Assembly: GCA_029261535.1 (NCBI GenBank)
Contig: JAJDBF010000078.1
Location: forward strand, 1-64,000
Source of the DNA: Nitrospinaceae bacterium
GTDB lineage: Bacteria > Nitrospinota > Nitrospinia > Nitrospinales > Nitrospinaceae
Direction: 5' to 3'
Length of the DNA: 64,000 nucleotides
The position numbers and the translations under genes were made by a program. Positions 25,327 through 34,869 of this stretch are shown here, one piece after another (within the stretch, counting starts at the first letter, position 1; each line of letters opens with the position of its first letter). The notes under the pieces were generated by a model that worked only from the letters and a program-made list of their open reading frames with translations, was not told where the DNA came from and searched no databases.

Positions 25327-26304
25327 ATGCAAGTTGATATGAACAGTACATTCGGCGCGGCTATTGGTTTTGGGGCCGGAATTTACTGGTTCTTTCAGGG
25401 GTTCCGCGATCTCAAAGTGCGACGCACCATGGAGAACGTTCCAACCAGTAAAATCATGACAGGTGCTGTCGGTTCCGATGTCGAAATCAAAGGGAGCATC
25501 ATCTGCGAGGCCGACAAGTTGGTCACGGCACCCATCAGCCGATCCTCCTGCGCTTTTTACTCCATAGAAATTCAGGAATTACGTCGAAAAAAAAATAATA
25601 CTTACTGGCATACCATCGACCAGTATTTTTCTGATGAGGGTTTTTACGTCGACGATGACAGTGGAGCCACCGCCCTGGTCTTTGTGGACAGAGCCCGCAT
25701 CACACGCAAAGGGTCGGACAATTCATATCGAATAAAGTCCAACAACTTCCCCAATATGCCTGAAACGTTGACAGATTCCCTCGCGCTAAATAAAAATAAA
25801 ATCAGAAAGTTCAAACTCAAAAACACCTCCTGGCTTTTTTCCAAAGAGTACAAATTTATAGAGTGGAATTTCCTGGCAGGTGAAATGGTCTATGTACTGG
25901 GCTACGCTGAATCAGGATTAAAACTTCCAAAAAAGAAAAAGAAAAAACTCAGCGCAAAAGATTTCAGCAAGGTGAAGCAAAGTATCAAGGATAATCCGAA
26001 ACTGAAAGCCCGGTTCGATTTAGACAACGATGGAAAACTGGATTTCGAGGAATTGCAGAAGGGCGCAAAAATTGTTGCCGACAAGCTACTACAAAAATAC
26101 AGCCGCGAAAAACTCGATGACCTGCTCCCAAAAACCAAGATGGTTTTCAAATACCAGAAGGGACATCACTTCCTTATCAGCAACATGAAGGAAACAGAAT
26201 TAGCCAAAAAAATCGGCCTGATGTCCATGCTGAAAATGTGGGGTGGGCCAGCACTGACTATCGCCTGCACCGTGTTTCTATTGTTTCAGTGGGAAATATT
26301 ATGA
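25327..26304 (+). CDS. GIDE-domain membrane protein with an EF-hand insertion
   Basis: A 325-residue protein with a membrane helix at the N terminus (about 7-25) and another at the C terminus (about 302-322). The intervening region resembles the GIDE/BAM domain of MUL1-type proteins (EIKGSIICEADKLVTAPISR, SCAFYSIEIQE). After it, residues 231-242 form a textbook EF-hand loop, DLDNDGKLDFEE, with all calcium ligands in place, inside a lysine-rich helical insertion (about 200-260). Unlike MUL1 there is no RING finger. It follows lemA by nine bases, a pairing seen elsewhere. Confidence 0.8.
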   Translation: MQVDMNSTFGAAIGFGAGIYWFFQGFRDLKVRRTMENVPTSKIMTGAVGSDVEIKGSIICEADKLVTAPISRSSCAFYSIEIQELRRKKNNTYWHTIDQYFSDEGFYVDDDSGATALVFVDRARITRKGSDNSYRIKSNNFPNMPETLTDSLALNKNKIRKFKLKNTSWLFSKEYKFIEWNFLAGEMVYVLGYAESGLKLPKKKKKKLSAKDFSKVKQSIKDNPKLKARFDLDNDGKLDFEELQKGAKIVADKLLQKYSREKLDDLLPKTKMVFKYQKGHHFLISNMKETELAKKIGLMSMLKMWGGPALTIACTVFLLFQWEIL

Positions 26305-26316
26305 GAAATGCCCGCG

Positions 26317-27093
26317 TCAAACCTGAAGAATAAGTTCCTTCCTGCCTCTTAGCCTCATCAACATATAAACCGAAAAGCACAGCACAAATATTCCTATAAA
26401 CTGCGAGGTCGACAGCACTCCAGCAAATACCGAGCCGCGAATATCGTCGCGGAAAAATTCGATGATGAATCGTCCGATAGAATACAGAATGCCGTACATC
26501 CAGAAAATCTGACCGTGAAAGGATTTCCTCTTCCTCATCCACATTAAAATGCCAAATATCAAAAACCCATTCAGCGACAGATAAATTTGCGTCGGATGCA
26601 AGGCGGTGCCCAGAGGTGCCAGCGAATTTTCATTGCTGAAGGTGATGCCCCACGGCAGGTCTGTCGGCGCACCATAGCAACACCCGGCAAACAGGCAACC
26701 CCAGCGCCCGACCCCCTGCCCGATCGCCAGACTGGGCGCGATTAAATCCGCAACCTGCCAGGTGGGTAAATTTTTCTTATGGATGAAATACCAACCCGTG
26801 GCGACCGCCCCGATGAGGCCGCCGTAATACACAAGGCCCCCCTGCCAAAACATAAACGCTTTAAGAGGATGCTCCAGATATTTTTCATACTCAATGGCAA
26901 CGTAAAGAAATCGGGCACCCAAAATGGCTGACACGAGAATGAAAAAACAGAGGTCCAGGATAACCTGCGGGTCAAGCCCTTCCCGTTTCGCCTGATTCGC
27001 CGCCAGCATGATCCCGATCAAAAAACCGGACGCGACCATGAGGCCGTAGGTGTGGATTGTCAGGAACCCAAATTCTGCCAGGATTGGATACAT
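26317..27093 (-). CDS. lgt: phosphatidylglycerol-prolipoprotein diacylglyceryl transferase
   Basis: A 258-residue, seven-helix inner-membrane enzyme that attaches diacylglycerol to the lipobox cysteine of prolipoproteins, the first step of lipoprotein maturation. The Lgt signature is visible as GQGVGRWGCLFAGCCYG, followed by the conserved HPTQIYLSLNG segment. It lies 21 bases downstream of lspA, which performs the next step, so both maturation enzymes are cotranscribed. Several lipoproteins in this window (for example the cytochrome c at 44426 and the lipocalin at 62385) are likely substrates. Confidence 0.95.
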   Translation of the reverse strand: MYPILAEFGFLTIHTYGLMVASGFLIGIMLAANQAKREGLDPQVILDLCFFILVSAILGARFLYVAIEYEKYLEHPLKAFMFWQGGLVYYGGLIGAVATGWYFIHKKNLPTWQVADLIAPSLAIGQGVGRWGCLFAGCCYGAPTDLPWGITFSNENSLAPLGTALHPTQIYLSLNGFLIFGILMWMRKRKSFHGQIFWMYGILYSIGRFIIEFFRDDIRGSVFAGVLSTSQFIGIFVLCFSVYMLMRLRGRKELILQV

Positions 27094-27114
27094 GGGGTTT
27101 TCACGAAAAGAAGA

Positions 27115-27669
27115 TTAACCGGGTTGGGATTCAGAATCGGCTTTTTGTTTTTTGATTATTTGATCTTTTTTAAACAGATCAATGAACATCAAGCCTACTC
27201 CTATAGTAATACAGGAGTCGGCGATATTAAAAGCCGGGAAATGCATTCGACCAATATAAAAATCGAGAAAATCTACAACCTCGTGATACATGATCCGGTC
27301 GATCAGATTGCCGATCGCCCCACTGAACAGGAGGATCAGGCCAAAGAGGGTCATCTTATGGTCGCTCGGTGTTTGAAAATAAAAAACAAGAATAGCCAGA
27401 ATGGCGATGATGGAAAAAATAATGAACAGCGGAATTTTTATTTCCGAATTATTGGACGCAAATATCCCAAAAGCCACACCGGGGTTTCTGATATGCGTCA
27501 ATGAAAAAAAACCTTCAATGATAGGTAGTGAATGACCTTCAGGAACAACTCCCTGAACCCAACGCTTCGAAAACTGATCGAGGAGAATCAACACGTTGGA
27601 CAAGAGAAACAAATTAAGAAACTTGTTTGACAAAACCTCAGGCTCCGGCAGATTCAAGATGAACGACAC
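27115..27669 (-). CDS. lspA: lipoprotein signal peptidase II
   Basis: A membrane aspartic peptidase that removes the signal peptide from diacylglyceryl-prolipoproteins. The catalytic aspartates sit in GAIGNLIDRI and FNIADSCITIG, and the NPGVAFG motif is present. Four membrane helices are predicted. The longest frame starts at GTG 27669 and overlaps the end of ileS by about 32 bases; a TTG at 27633 just past the ileS stop would also give a normal-length protein. Either way it is coupled to ileS, an arrangement common in bacteria. Confidence 0.93.
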   Translation of the reverse strand: MSFILNLPEPEVLSNKFLNLFLLSNVLILLDQFSKRWVQGVVPEGHSLPIIEGFFSLTHIRNPGVAFGIFASNNSEIKIPLFIIFSIIAILAILVFYFQTPSDHKMTLFGLILLFSGAIGNLIDRIMYHEVVDFLDFYIGRMHFPAFNIADSCITIGVGLMFIDLFKKDQIIKKQKADSESQPG

Positions 27670-30439
27670 AGCGTGGGCATACGCTTGATACTTCGCCTTT
27701 ACTTTGAGAGCTTACAAAGAAATTCCAGCATCGCTCACATTTCACTCCTGGTGCCAGCGAGACGGCAATTTTAACCCCTTCCATATTCTCCGCTGTTACC
27801 ACATCGCTCTCGCCATCCAGCGAATTTGCAAGCTCAACGGCGGAGACGATGAAGACAAACTGTAGTTCCTCTTCCGCTCCATCAAAAAGTGACCGCAGTT
27901 CTTTCGGAAGCTGAAGTGTTACTTTTGCATCCAAAGAATGCCCGATTACTTTATTCTGCCGCTTGAGTTCCAGGGCCTTGCTCACTTCACCTCGCAATTG
28001 GGTGATCTGTTCCCATTTCCTGATCGCGTCTTCGGAAAATGACAAATCGAGTTTTCCAGGAAATTGACTGAGATGAGCACTCTCCTCTGTGCGATTCTTC
28101 TCCGGCATATAGGACCAGACTTCATCCGCAGTAAAACTTAGAATCGGGGCCATCAACTGAGTCATCCCCTTCAGCAGAATATTGAGGGTCGTCTGCCCGG
28201 AGTGCCTGCCCTTTGACTGCTGTGGGTAGGTATAAAGCCGATCCTTGATGATATCCAGATAGAACGAACTCATGTCCACCACGCAAAAGTTATAGAAGGT
28301 GTGATAGAAAACATGGAACTCGAAGTTTTCAAAAGCCTTGCGTATTTTGTCGGTCATCATCTGAAAACGATGCAGAATGTAACGGTCGATTTCTTCCAAC
28401 TGGTCCAGCGGAACATCGTCCTGGCCCGGATCAAAGTCATGCAGATTGCCCAGCATAAAACGAAAGGTGTTGCGGATTTTTCGATACGCTTCCGTCAGAC
28501 GCTTTAATATCTCGTTGGACACACGAATGTCTTCCCGGTAATTTTCCGAAGCCACCCACAGCCGCAGTATCTCTGCCCCGTACTGATCTATTATTTTTTG
28601 TGGCGGGATGACATTGCCCTGGGACTTCGCCATTTTCTTGCCCTTGCCGTCGACCACATATCCATGCGTCAGCACCGTTCGATAAGGTGCGCGGTCACGG
28701 GTGCCGACCGACTCGAGCAGGGAACTGTGAAACCAGCCCCGGTGCTGATCACTGCCTTCCAGATACAAATCCGCCGGCCAGGATTGATCGTCATCCGCCT
28801 CCAACACCGCCGCATGGCTCACGCCGGAATCGAACCAGACATCGAGAATATCCTGTTCCTTTTTAAATTCCGTTCCTTGACAGGATGCGCATTCTGCCCC
28901 TTTGGGCAAAATTTCATCCACCTCTTTTTCATACCAAAAATCCGCACCGCCTTCAGCCGTCAATTGAGCCACATGGTCGAACACATCCTGCGAGATCAGA
29001 GGTTCTTCGCACGCCTTGCAAGTGAAAATGGCGATCGGCACTCCCCACGCACGCTGACGGGAGACGCACCAGTCCGGTCGGTTCTCCACCATGTTATAAA
29101 TCCGCTCGCGTCCCCACGGCGGCACCCATTTTGTCTTATCAATTTCAGCAAGTGCTTTATTGCGCAAGCCATGACTATCCATCGAGATAAACCATTGCGA
29201 CGTGGCCCGGAAAATAATGGGCTTGTGACAACGCCAGCAATGTGGATAAGAATGTTTGATCTCGGCTTCCTGAATCAGAAACCCGTCTTCCTTTAACTTC
29301 AGGATGATTTCAGGATTCGCCTTGGTCACAAACATGCCGCCAAACAAGGGCAGATCGTCTTTAAAAACACCGCCGTCATTTACCGGATTGTACGTCTCCA
29401 GTCCGTATTTTTGACCAACAACATAATCCTCTTGCCCATGACCCGGCGCTGTGTGCACACAACCTGTTCCCTGTTCAAGCGTGACATGATCGCCCAGAAT
29501 GACTGGGGAATTTCGCTCCGCAAACGGGTGACGCGTGATGATCCCTTCCAATTCCTTACCCTTACACTTACCCAACACCTGATGATCTGTAACCTCCCAC
29601 GTTTCGACCAACTGACTCAAAAGGCCCTCAGCCAGAAGCAACACTTCGCCATTCATTTTCACAGCGACATAATCAAAATCCGGATGCAAACAAATCGCAA
29701 GGTTGGCGGGCAGAGTCCAGGGAGTCGTGGTCCAGATAACAAAAGACAGGGTTTCCTTGCCCACTCCCGGAATCCGGTCGTTCCATTCTTCTGTTACCGG
29801 GAACTTCACATAGATGGATGGCGACTTGTGGTCCTGGTATTCAACTTCTGCCTCGGCCAGTGCCGTCTGACAATTGGTGCACCAATGCACCGGCTTGAGC
29901 CCCTTGTAGACCATGCCGGACATAGCGAACTTATTAAACTCCCGCACGATGGTCGCTTCGTACTCAAAGTTCATCGTCAGGTAAGGATTGTCCCAATCGG
30001 CGAAGACGGCAAGCCGCTTGAATTCTTCACGCTGAATATCGACAAACTTGCCCGCATACTCGCGGCACAGCTTGCGAATTTCCACTTTGCCCAGCACCTG
30101 CTTCTTCGCCTTGCACTCTTTGGTGACTTGATGCTCAATCGGCAACCCGTGACAATCCCAGCCTGGAATGAATCCGGCATCGTAGCCTTCCATGGATTTG
30201 ATGCGAACAATAAAGTCCTTCAGGAGTTTATTGAGCGCATGGCCCATGTGGATATGTCCGTTGGCGTAAGGCGGACCATCATGAAAAACATATTTCTCAC
30301 GCCCCTTCGCCTGCTCACGGATTTTCCGGTAGAGCCCTTCCTCTTGCCAGCGATTCAATATTTCCGGTTCCCGTTTGGTAAGGTTGGCCTTCATCGGGAA
30401 ATCGGTTACAGGGAGGTTGAGTGTTTCTTTGTAATCCAT
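27638..30439 (-). CDS. ileS: isoleucyl-tRNA synthetase
   Basis: About 933 residues, the usual size for bacterial type I IleRS. The HIGH-equivalent is GHIHMGH near residue 63, and the KMSKS-equivalent reads KMAKS in GKGKKMAKSQGNVI. An editing (CP1) domain lies between them, and the C-terminal zinc-binding module is CERCWNFF...CPRC. It charges tRNA-Ile and edits valine. ATG 30439 is preferred to the GTG at 30451. It sits between trpS and lspA on the minus strand. Confidence 0.96.
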   Translation of the reverse strand: MDYKETLNLPVTDFPMKANLTKREPEILNRWQEEGLYRKIREQAKGREKYVFHDGPPYANGHIHMGHALNKLLKDFIVRIKSMEGYDAGFIPGWDCHGLPIEHQVTKECKAKKQVLGKVEIRKLCREYAGKFVDIQREEFKRLAVFADWDNPYLTMNFEYEATIVREFNKFAMSGMVYKGLKPVHWCTNCQTALAEAEVEYQDHKSPSIYVKFPVTEEWNDRIPGVGKETLSFVIWTTTPWTLPANLAICLHPDFDYVAVKMNGEVLLLAEGLLSQLVETWEVTDHQVLGKCKGKELEGIITRHPFAERNSPVILGDHVTLEQGTGCVHTAPGHGQEDYVVGQKYGLETYNPVNDGGVFKDDLPLFGGMFVTKANPEIILKLKEDGFLIQEAEIKHSYPHCWRCHKPIIFRATSQWFISMDSHGLRNKALAEIDKTKWVPPWGRERIYNMVENRPDWCVSRQRAWGVPIAIFTCKACEEPLISQDVFDHVAQLTAEGGADFWYEKEVDEILPKGAECASCQGTEFKKEQDILDVWFDSGVSHAAVLEADDDQSWPADLYLEGSDQHRGWFHSSLLESVGTRDRAPYRTVLTHGYVVDGKGKKMAKSQGNVIPPQKIIDQYGAEILRLWVASENYREDIRVSNEILKRLTEAYRKIRNTFRFMLGNLHDFDPGQDDVPLDQLEEIDRYILHRFQMMTDKIRKAFENFEFHVFYHTFYNFCVVDMSSFYLDIIKDRLYTYPQQSKGRHSGQTTLNILLKGMTQLMAPILSFTADEVWSYMPEKNRTEESAHLSQFPGKLDLSFSEDAIRKWEQITQLRGEVSKALELKRQNKVIGHSLDAKVTLQLPKELRSLFDGAEEELQFVFIVSAVELANSLDGESDVVTAENMEGVKIAVSLAPGVKCERCWNFFVSSQSKGEVSSVCPRCVVHLESAGA

Positions 30440-30473
30440 TGATCCAATCACTTTCTACAGAATATTTTTATGG

Positions 30474-30511
30474 ACTGATAACCAGAAGCAATTTCCAGAA
30501 ATGCGCTGAAA
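30474..30511. repeat. degenerate half-copy of the palindromic element between trpS and ileS
   Basis: The string AACCAGAAGCAATTTCCAGAAATGCGCTGAAA closely follows the right arm of the ~100-bp element, best matched to the copy at 52795-52825 (GGCCAAAAGCGACTTTCAGAAATGCCCTGAAAG). The left arm is absent or heavily degraded. It fills the 72-base gap between trpS and ileS. Confidence 0.45.
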
Positions 30512-31498
30512 CTACAGGCGCATCGCTGACTGCGCTTCCTTCATTGTTTCACGGGCGATTTGCCCGGCTTTTTTGTTGCCCTCTTCCAGAATCTCTTCGA
30601 CATCTTTCGGCTTCGCCACAATTTCCCGACGACGCTCCATGTGCGGCCTCATCCCTTCCATCATGGATTCGTACAGCATCTTTTTGCAATCCATACAACC
30701 GATGCCAGCCGATCGACAATCCGTGTCTATCTGCTGTTGCATCGCTTCACTCGAATACAATTTGTGCAGAGGAAACAGATTGCACACTTCCGGATCGCCA
30801 GGATCATTGCGCCTCTGCCGTGCCGGGTCCGTCAGCATCGACATGACTTTTTTCTTTACCACCTCTTCGGTGTCTGAAAGATAGATCGCATTGTTGTAGC
30901 TTTTGCTCATCTTCCGTCCATCCACACCATTGAGCTTGGGCGTACCAGAAATTTTGGCCTGCGGTTCGAAGAACACCTTTTTCTTGTAGATATTATTGAA
31001 ACGCCGGACGATCTCTCGCGAAATTTCGAGATGCGGTTCCTGATCGACTCCCACCGGAACGAAGTTCGCCTTGTACAGGATGATATCCGCCGTTTGCAAA
31101 ACTGGATAGCCGAGGAATCCATAGGAACTCATATCGACATTTTTTACCTCGTCCTGCTTTTCCTTATAGGTCGGGTTCCGTTCCAGCCAAGGCACCGGCA
31201 CAATCATCGAAAGAATCAGATGAAGCTCCGCATGCTCCGGAATACGCGACTGCACAAACATCGTCGTCTTTTCCGGATCCAGCCCGGCCGCCATCCAGTC
31301 GACAGCAACATTAAATGTAAATTCCTTGATTCTGTGCGGGTCTTCGTAAAGGGTGCTCAGGGAATGCCAGTCGGCAATAAAGAAAAAGCATTCGTATTCG
31401 TCCTGAAGAGAAACCCAGTTTTTTAGAGCTCCGAAGTAGTTTCCAAGGTGCAAAAGGCCCGAAGGCTGCATTCCACTCAAAATTCTTTTTTTCGCCAT
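30512..31498 (-). CDS. trpS: tryptophanyl-tRNA synthetase
   Basis: A 328-residue class I synthetase with HLGN (in SGLLHLGNYFGAL) as the HIGH motif and GRKMSKSYNN as the KMSKS loop. The tryptophan pocket region has the usual GVDQEPHLE segment. It charges tRNA-Trp. It lies 13 bases downstream of an M50 protease gene and upstream of ileS on the minus strand, consistent with one transcript running through M50, trpS, ileS, lspA and lgt. Confidence 0.96.
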   Translation of the reverse strand: MAKKRILSGMQPSGLLHLGNYFGALKNWVSLQDEYECFFFIADWHSLSTLYEDPHRIKEFTFNVAVDWMAAGLDPEKTTMFVQSRIPEHAELHLILSMIVPVPWLERNPTYKEKQDEVKNVDMSSYGFLGYPVLQTADIILYKANFVPVGVDQEPHLEISREIVRRFNNIYKKKVFFEPQAKISGTPKLNGVDGRKMSKSYNNAIYLSDTEEVVKKKVMSMLTDPARQRRNDPGDPEVCNLFPLHKLYSSEAMQQQIDTDCRSAGIGCMDCKKMLYESMMEGMRPHMERRREIVAKPKDVEEILEEGNKKAGQIARETMKEAQSAMRL

Positions 31499-31511
31499 AG
31501 GGTCAGTAAAC

Positions 31512-32159
31512 TCAAAGTCTTGATAAAAAGGCAGGAAAAGTTTCCTGGGTCAAAAACTCTACCACAAACATCACGGGGGTCAAAAGAATCCCGCCAAAAA
31601 TCCCGATTTTCAGAAATCCGTCAGCAATAAAAACGCCAATCAAAATGATCGCCGAATACTTGTCCACATAAGCGAGTCGTTGAGCCCACGACAAGGGGAG
31701 CAATCCCTTCAAAATACTGGACCCATCCAGTGGGAAAAGCGGCAACAAATTAAACAGGGCCAGAATCACATTGATCAGGACAACGACGCAGAAAAAATCA
31801 AACAGGGCGACATTGTTTTGTGCATTTTTAAAGATCATGCGCAGGCAAAACCCACCTACCAGAGCAATCGCCAGGTTAGCGGCGGGTCCGGCGAGCGCGA
31901 CAAACATCATGTGCTTGCGCGGATCCTTGAAATTGCGCGGGTCCACCGGCACCGGCTTGGCCCAGCCAAAGTGAAAAAAGATGATAAACAGCGTTCCCAC
32001 CAAATCAAGATGCCTGAGGGGATTAAAAGATAGCCGACCTCTTCGCTTAGCCGTATCATCTCCGAGAATATAAGCAACGTAGCCGTGGGAATATTCGTGG
32101 AGGGTCAGCGAGATCAGGGCAATGGGTGCCAGATAAATGAAAAACTCAGTTTGTGTCAA
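31512..32159 (-). CDS. site-2-protease-family (M50) membrane metallopeptidase
   Basis: A 215-residue multi-helix membrane protein. The zinc motif HEYSH is at about residues 21-25 and the second metal-ligand motif reads NLLPLFPLDG near residue 140. It belongs to the short bacterial M50B group (without PDZ domain) commonly encoded next to trpS. Family members cut membrane-embedded substrates, but substrates of this group are not established. It is the first gene of the minus-strand trpS-ileS-lspA-lgt unit. Confidence 0.92.
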   Translation of the reverse strand: MTQTEFFIYLAPIALISLTLHEYSHGYVAYILGDDTAKRRGRLSFNPLRHLDLVGTLFIIFFHFGWAKPVPVDPRNFKDPRKHMMFVALAGPAANLAIALVGGFCLRMIFKNAQNNVALFDFFCVVVLINVILALFNLLPLFPLDGSSILKGLLPLSWAQRLAYVDKYSAIILIGVFIADGFLKIGIFGGILLTPVMFVVEFLTQETFPAFLSRL

Positions 32160-32364
32160 AAAAGACCTCTATCAATAAAAGGGGCATTCCGGGAAACCAG
32201 GCAGGCAGGAGTTGATTCAAAAAATTCTTCAACCTCAGATTAGATCAAGAAAGCTTGCTAGCCTCCTTTCCGGTATTCTATCTTATTTTAAGCCCGCCCT
32301 GAAAAATATCCTGCCTCCCGGCAAAATGCACCAGGAATTACGCTTTTTACTCGGAATATGCTAA

Positions 32365-32370
32365 TATAAT
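32365..32370 (+). promoter_or_regulatory. possible -10 box for the 32416 gene
   Basis: A consensus TATAAT hexamer sits about 46 bases before the ATG at 32416 in a 256-base divergent spacer. No good -35 hexamer lies 17 bases upstream, so this is a weak prediction. Confidence 0.3.
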
Positions 32371-32415
32371 TCGCTGGTACCATAATAAATTCAATAACTT
32401 CCTAACACTATTGGC

Positions 32416-33459
32416 ATGGAACAAGTCTTTTCTATTGGACACGATATCTGGAGTTTTTTCCAGACACTCCTGAGTCCGGATCAATATCTCGATTGGGCGC
32501 AGTCGAGTTGGCCTCTGATCATGGGAATCTTTGCGGTGTCTGCTCTTGTGTTCGCCTTGAAAAGTCGCGGCAAGAGAATGGAGCGTCGTCGCCAGTTGGA
32601 AGCACTGGAAGAAGCTCTTCTTGATGAAGATATCGAAGATAAATCCCTGGAGCTTCCCGAATCTGCGTTGGATGCTGACCTCTTTGCAGAATACTCAGAA
32701 GGTGGCGATCTTCAGGAAAGCATCACAGACGACTACGAAGCCGAAACTCCGCAAGGAACTCTGGCGCGTGATCCCGAGTTCGGCGGGCAGATTGTTCTCG
32801 ATGCCAATAGCAGTCGGAAAGCCCTGGAAGAATCCGATGTCAAGCCACCAGCAAAGGAAACCCCATCGGCGGACTCAATGCATTCTGTTTCAGAAATCGA
32901 TGAGGAGTTTGCCCAGTTCGCTCAGGAACTCAAGGAAAAAGCAAAGGAAGTCCAGCATCGACATCAGATTGAAGACGAACTGATGGAAAACGAGTTGTTC
33001 GAGAAAGATTTTTCCGAGGACCCTACACTCGAAGAGGCTCCGGCCCCTGTCCTGCTGTCAGCGGTCGACATCCTGCCTGATGAACCTGATGATTCTAAAA
33101 GTGACTGGAACCAGGAGCTTGAGGATTTACTCGAAGAACCCGAATACAGTGGTGAACCGGATGACGCAAAACAGAGCGACGATCTTTACCAGCAAGAGAC
33201 CGTCCCCGATCGCGCTCCGCTTGAAATACAGGAGCGCAATGAGCTTTTGATCCGGAATCTCGAAGAATTTCAAAAAGATTTTGAGCATAAACTTCAATCA
33301 CGAACTCTGTCCCGATTGACACAGAAAAATTTTGAACTGGTAGAATCGTTGAGTGATTCAACACAGGCGCGGGATTACCAGGAGATGAAACGCGAGCAGA
33401 TGCAATCTCTTTCTTCTTTAGAGTCCATGGTATATGGACTAGAAAAGAAAAAACGATGA
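32416..33459 (+). CDS. acidic membrane-anchored protein, unknown function
   Basis: A 347-residue protein with one membrane helix near the N terminus (about 34-51) followed by a basic stretch (KSRGKRMERRR), which places the rest in the cytoplasm. The remainder is very acidic and probably disordered for about 200 residues, then ends in a helical region (about 270-345). It overlaps the start of a MinD/ParA-type ATPase by four bases (ATGA), which implies a working pair, perhaps as a membrane anchor or adaptor for the ATPase (inference). No family recognised. Confidence 0.75.
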   Translation: MEQVFSIGHDIWSFFQTLLSPDQYLDWAQSSWPLIMGIFAVSALVFALKSRGKRMERRRQLEALEEALLDEDIEDKSLELPESALDADLFAEYSEGGDLQESITDDYEAETPQGTLARDPEFGGQIVLDANSSRKALEESDVKPPAKETPSADSMHSVSEIDEEFAQFAQELKEKAKEVQHRHQIEDELMENELFEKDFSEDPTLEEAPAPVLLSAVDILPDEPDDSKSDWNQELEDLLEEPEYSGEPDDAKQSDDLYQQETVPDRAPLEIQERNELLIRNLEEFQKDFEHKLQSRTLSRLTQKNFELVESLSDSTQARDYQEMKREQMQSLSSLESMVYGLEKKKR

Positions 33460-34433
33460 CTTCCAACCTTAAAATTGTTGCCGTTGGCAGTGGCAAGGGC
33501 GGCGTTGGCAAAAGCCTGCTCTGCACCAACATGGCCATCGCCATGGCCCTCAGCGGGATGAAAGTTGTTCTGGTCGATACTGATTACGGCGCGTCCAATT
33601 TGCACGCGCTCCTCGGCATCAGCAATCCAAAGTTCGGTCTCAAGGATATCTTTCAACAAAAGAACCTCGATCCTGAAGATTTCCTGCTCAATACCGGCAT
33701 CGACAATTTAAAATTCATGAGCGGGTCGGGCGACCTTCCCGGAAGTGCCAATCTCAATGAAGAACAATTGTCGCGCGTCCACAACCTGGTACGGGCACTG
33801 GATGCCGACATGGCATTTCTCGACCTCGCGCCCGGCAACGCTTTTGCCAACATGGACCTGTTCAATCTCGCGGATGATCAGGTAGTGGTGTGCACCCCCG
33901 AGATGACATCTGCCATGAACACACTGAGTTTCATCAAGACGGGATTATTCAGAAAAATCAGTGAAGAGTTCAGCGACGACCGGGAAATCCATGATGTGAC
34001 TGATTATTCCAGACACCTGGGTTCCGAAGAAGAAATTTTTGAAATCAATCGGCTCCGCATGAAAGTCCTCGACAAAGATAAAGATGCACTGGCGCGACTC
34101 AACAGCGTCATCCGTAATTACCGTCCGCACCTTGTGCTCAATCGGGTCCGAAAAAAGAAAGACCTGGCAATGGGTGACAATATTATTCAGCTATCCAAAA
34201 AATATCTTGAAGTGGAGACCCGGTTCTCCGGTTATCTGGTGGAGAGCGACCGCGTTCATGACTCGGTTGACGAGATGATCCCTTTCCTCATCAAAGACCC
34301 GCAAAGTCCGCCATCGCAGAATGTTCAGAAAATTGTCGGTGCTCTGACGCAAATGGATATCCACCTGGTCAAAAAGGACGACGCTATCTACGTCTCCAAG
34401 CAGGTCAAACTGACTGCCGGTTGGGGCTCCTGA
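33456..34433 (+). CDS. MinD/ParA-type P-loop ATPase
   Basis: A 325-residue protein with the deviant Walker A motif GSGKGGVGKS near residue 12, VVLVDTDYGASNLH as the switch I/A-prime region and FLDLAPGN as Walker B-like. It resembles MinD/FlhG-type positioning ATPases but lacks an obvious membrane-targeting amphipathic helix at its end. No flhF or minC lies nearby. The gene is coupled to the preceding acidic membrane protein (ATGA overlap), so membrane recruitment may go through that partner. A helical insertion of about 60 residues (near 175-235) is unusual for MinD. Confidence 0.85.
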   Translation: MTSNLKIVAVGSGKGGVGKSLLCTNMAIAMALSGMKVVLVDTDYGASNLHALLGISNPKFGLKDIFQQKNLDPEDFLLNTGIDNLKFMSGSGDLPGSANLNEEQLSRVHNLVRALDADMAFLDLAPGNAFANMDLFNLADDQVVVCTPEMTSAMNTLSFIKTGLFRKISEEFSDDREIHDVTDYSRHLGSEEEIFEINRLRMKVLDKDKDALARLNSVIRNYRPHLVLNRVRKKKDLAMGDNIIQLSKKYLEVETRFSGYLVESDRVHDSVDEMIPFLIKDPQSPPSQNVQKIVGALTQMDIHLVKKDDAIYVSKQVKLTAGWGS

Positions 34434-34869
34434 CTCCAACGCGGAGGGCGAACGTACTACTCTACTTCCTGCGCAGGGTTTATCCTGAGCGTCGTCGAAG
34501 GACTCAGCATGACAAACCGGGGTTTCACTGTCATTCTGAACGACAGTGAAGAATCTCGCCTTGGATTTTTGTTTTTTGGACTGTGCCTTGCTCCCCCTTG
34601 TAAAGGAGGCTGGGGGGATTTTGAAACTGTGGGTTAATCAGACACTGTTTGCACAAGATCGGTTTTGATTCAGACAAAGTTTTCAAATCACCCTGCTCTT
34701 TACTGGCTGTGCGCCAGCACCTTCGCCTCCCCCTTCGTCGAAGAGGGAATATCAAAACCTGAAAAACATTTTATGTTTGCCGACCGCAAGGTCCCCGTTC
34801 GCCGTTTGCGGAGGACTTGACCTTGTTTTGCGGTTAATTTTGACTGCTACAACTGGACAATAGTTTTGC
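34434..34869. repeat. 436-base spacer built of mosaic dispersed repeats
   Basis: No gene. It contains GTCGTCGAAGGACTCAGCATGAC (34489-34512, in part), the reverse-oriented segment TCATTCTGAA...GAAGAATCTCGCC (34530-34560), CTCCCCCTTGTAAAGGAGGCTGGGGGGATTTTGAAA-type sequence (34591-34625), the AAATCACCCTGC...AGAGGGAATAT module (34685-34752), and GCCGACCGCAAGGTCC (34782-34797). Most have relatives at 1614-1775 and 18500-18540. It separates the ATPase and the nucleotidyltransferase gene. Confidence 0.65.

Noticed and set aside
29411-30442. A 343-codon open frame on the plus strand
   Set aside because: It lies entirely inside ileS on the opposite strand, has no recognisable domain, and its amino-acid usage is that of an antisense shadow; the ileS reading is certain from HIGH, KMAKS and zinc motifs.
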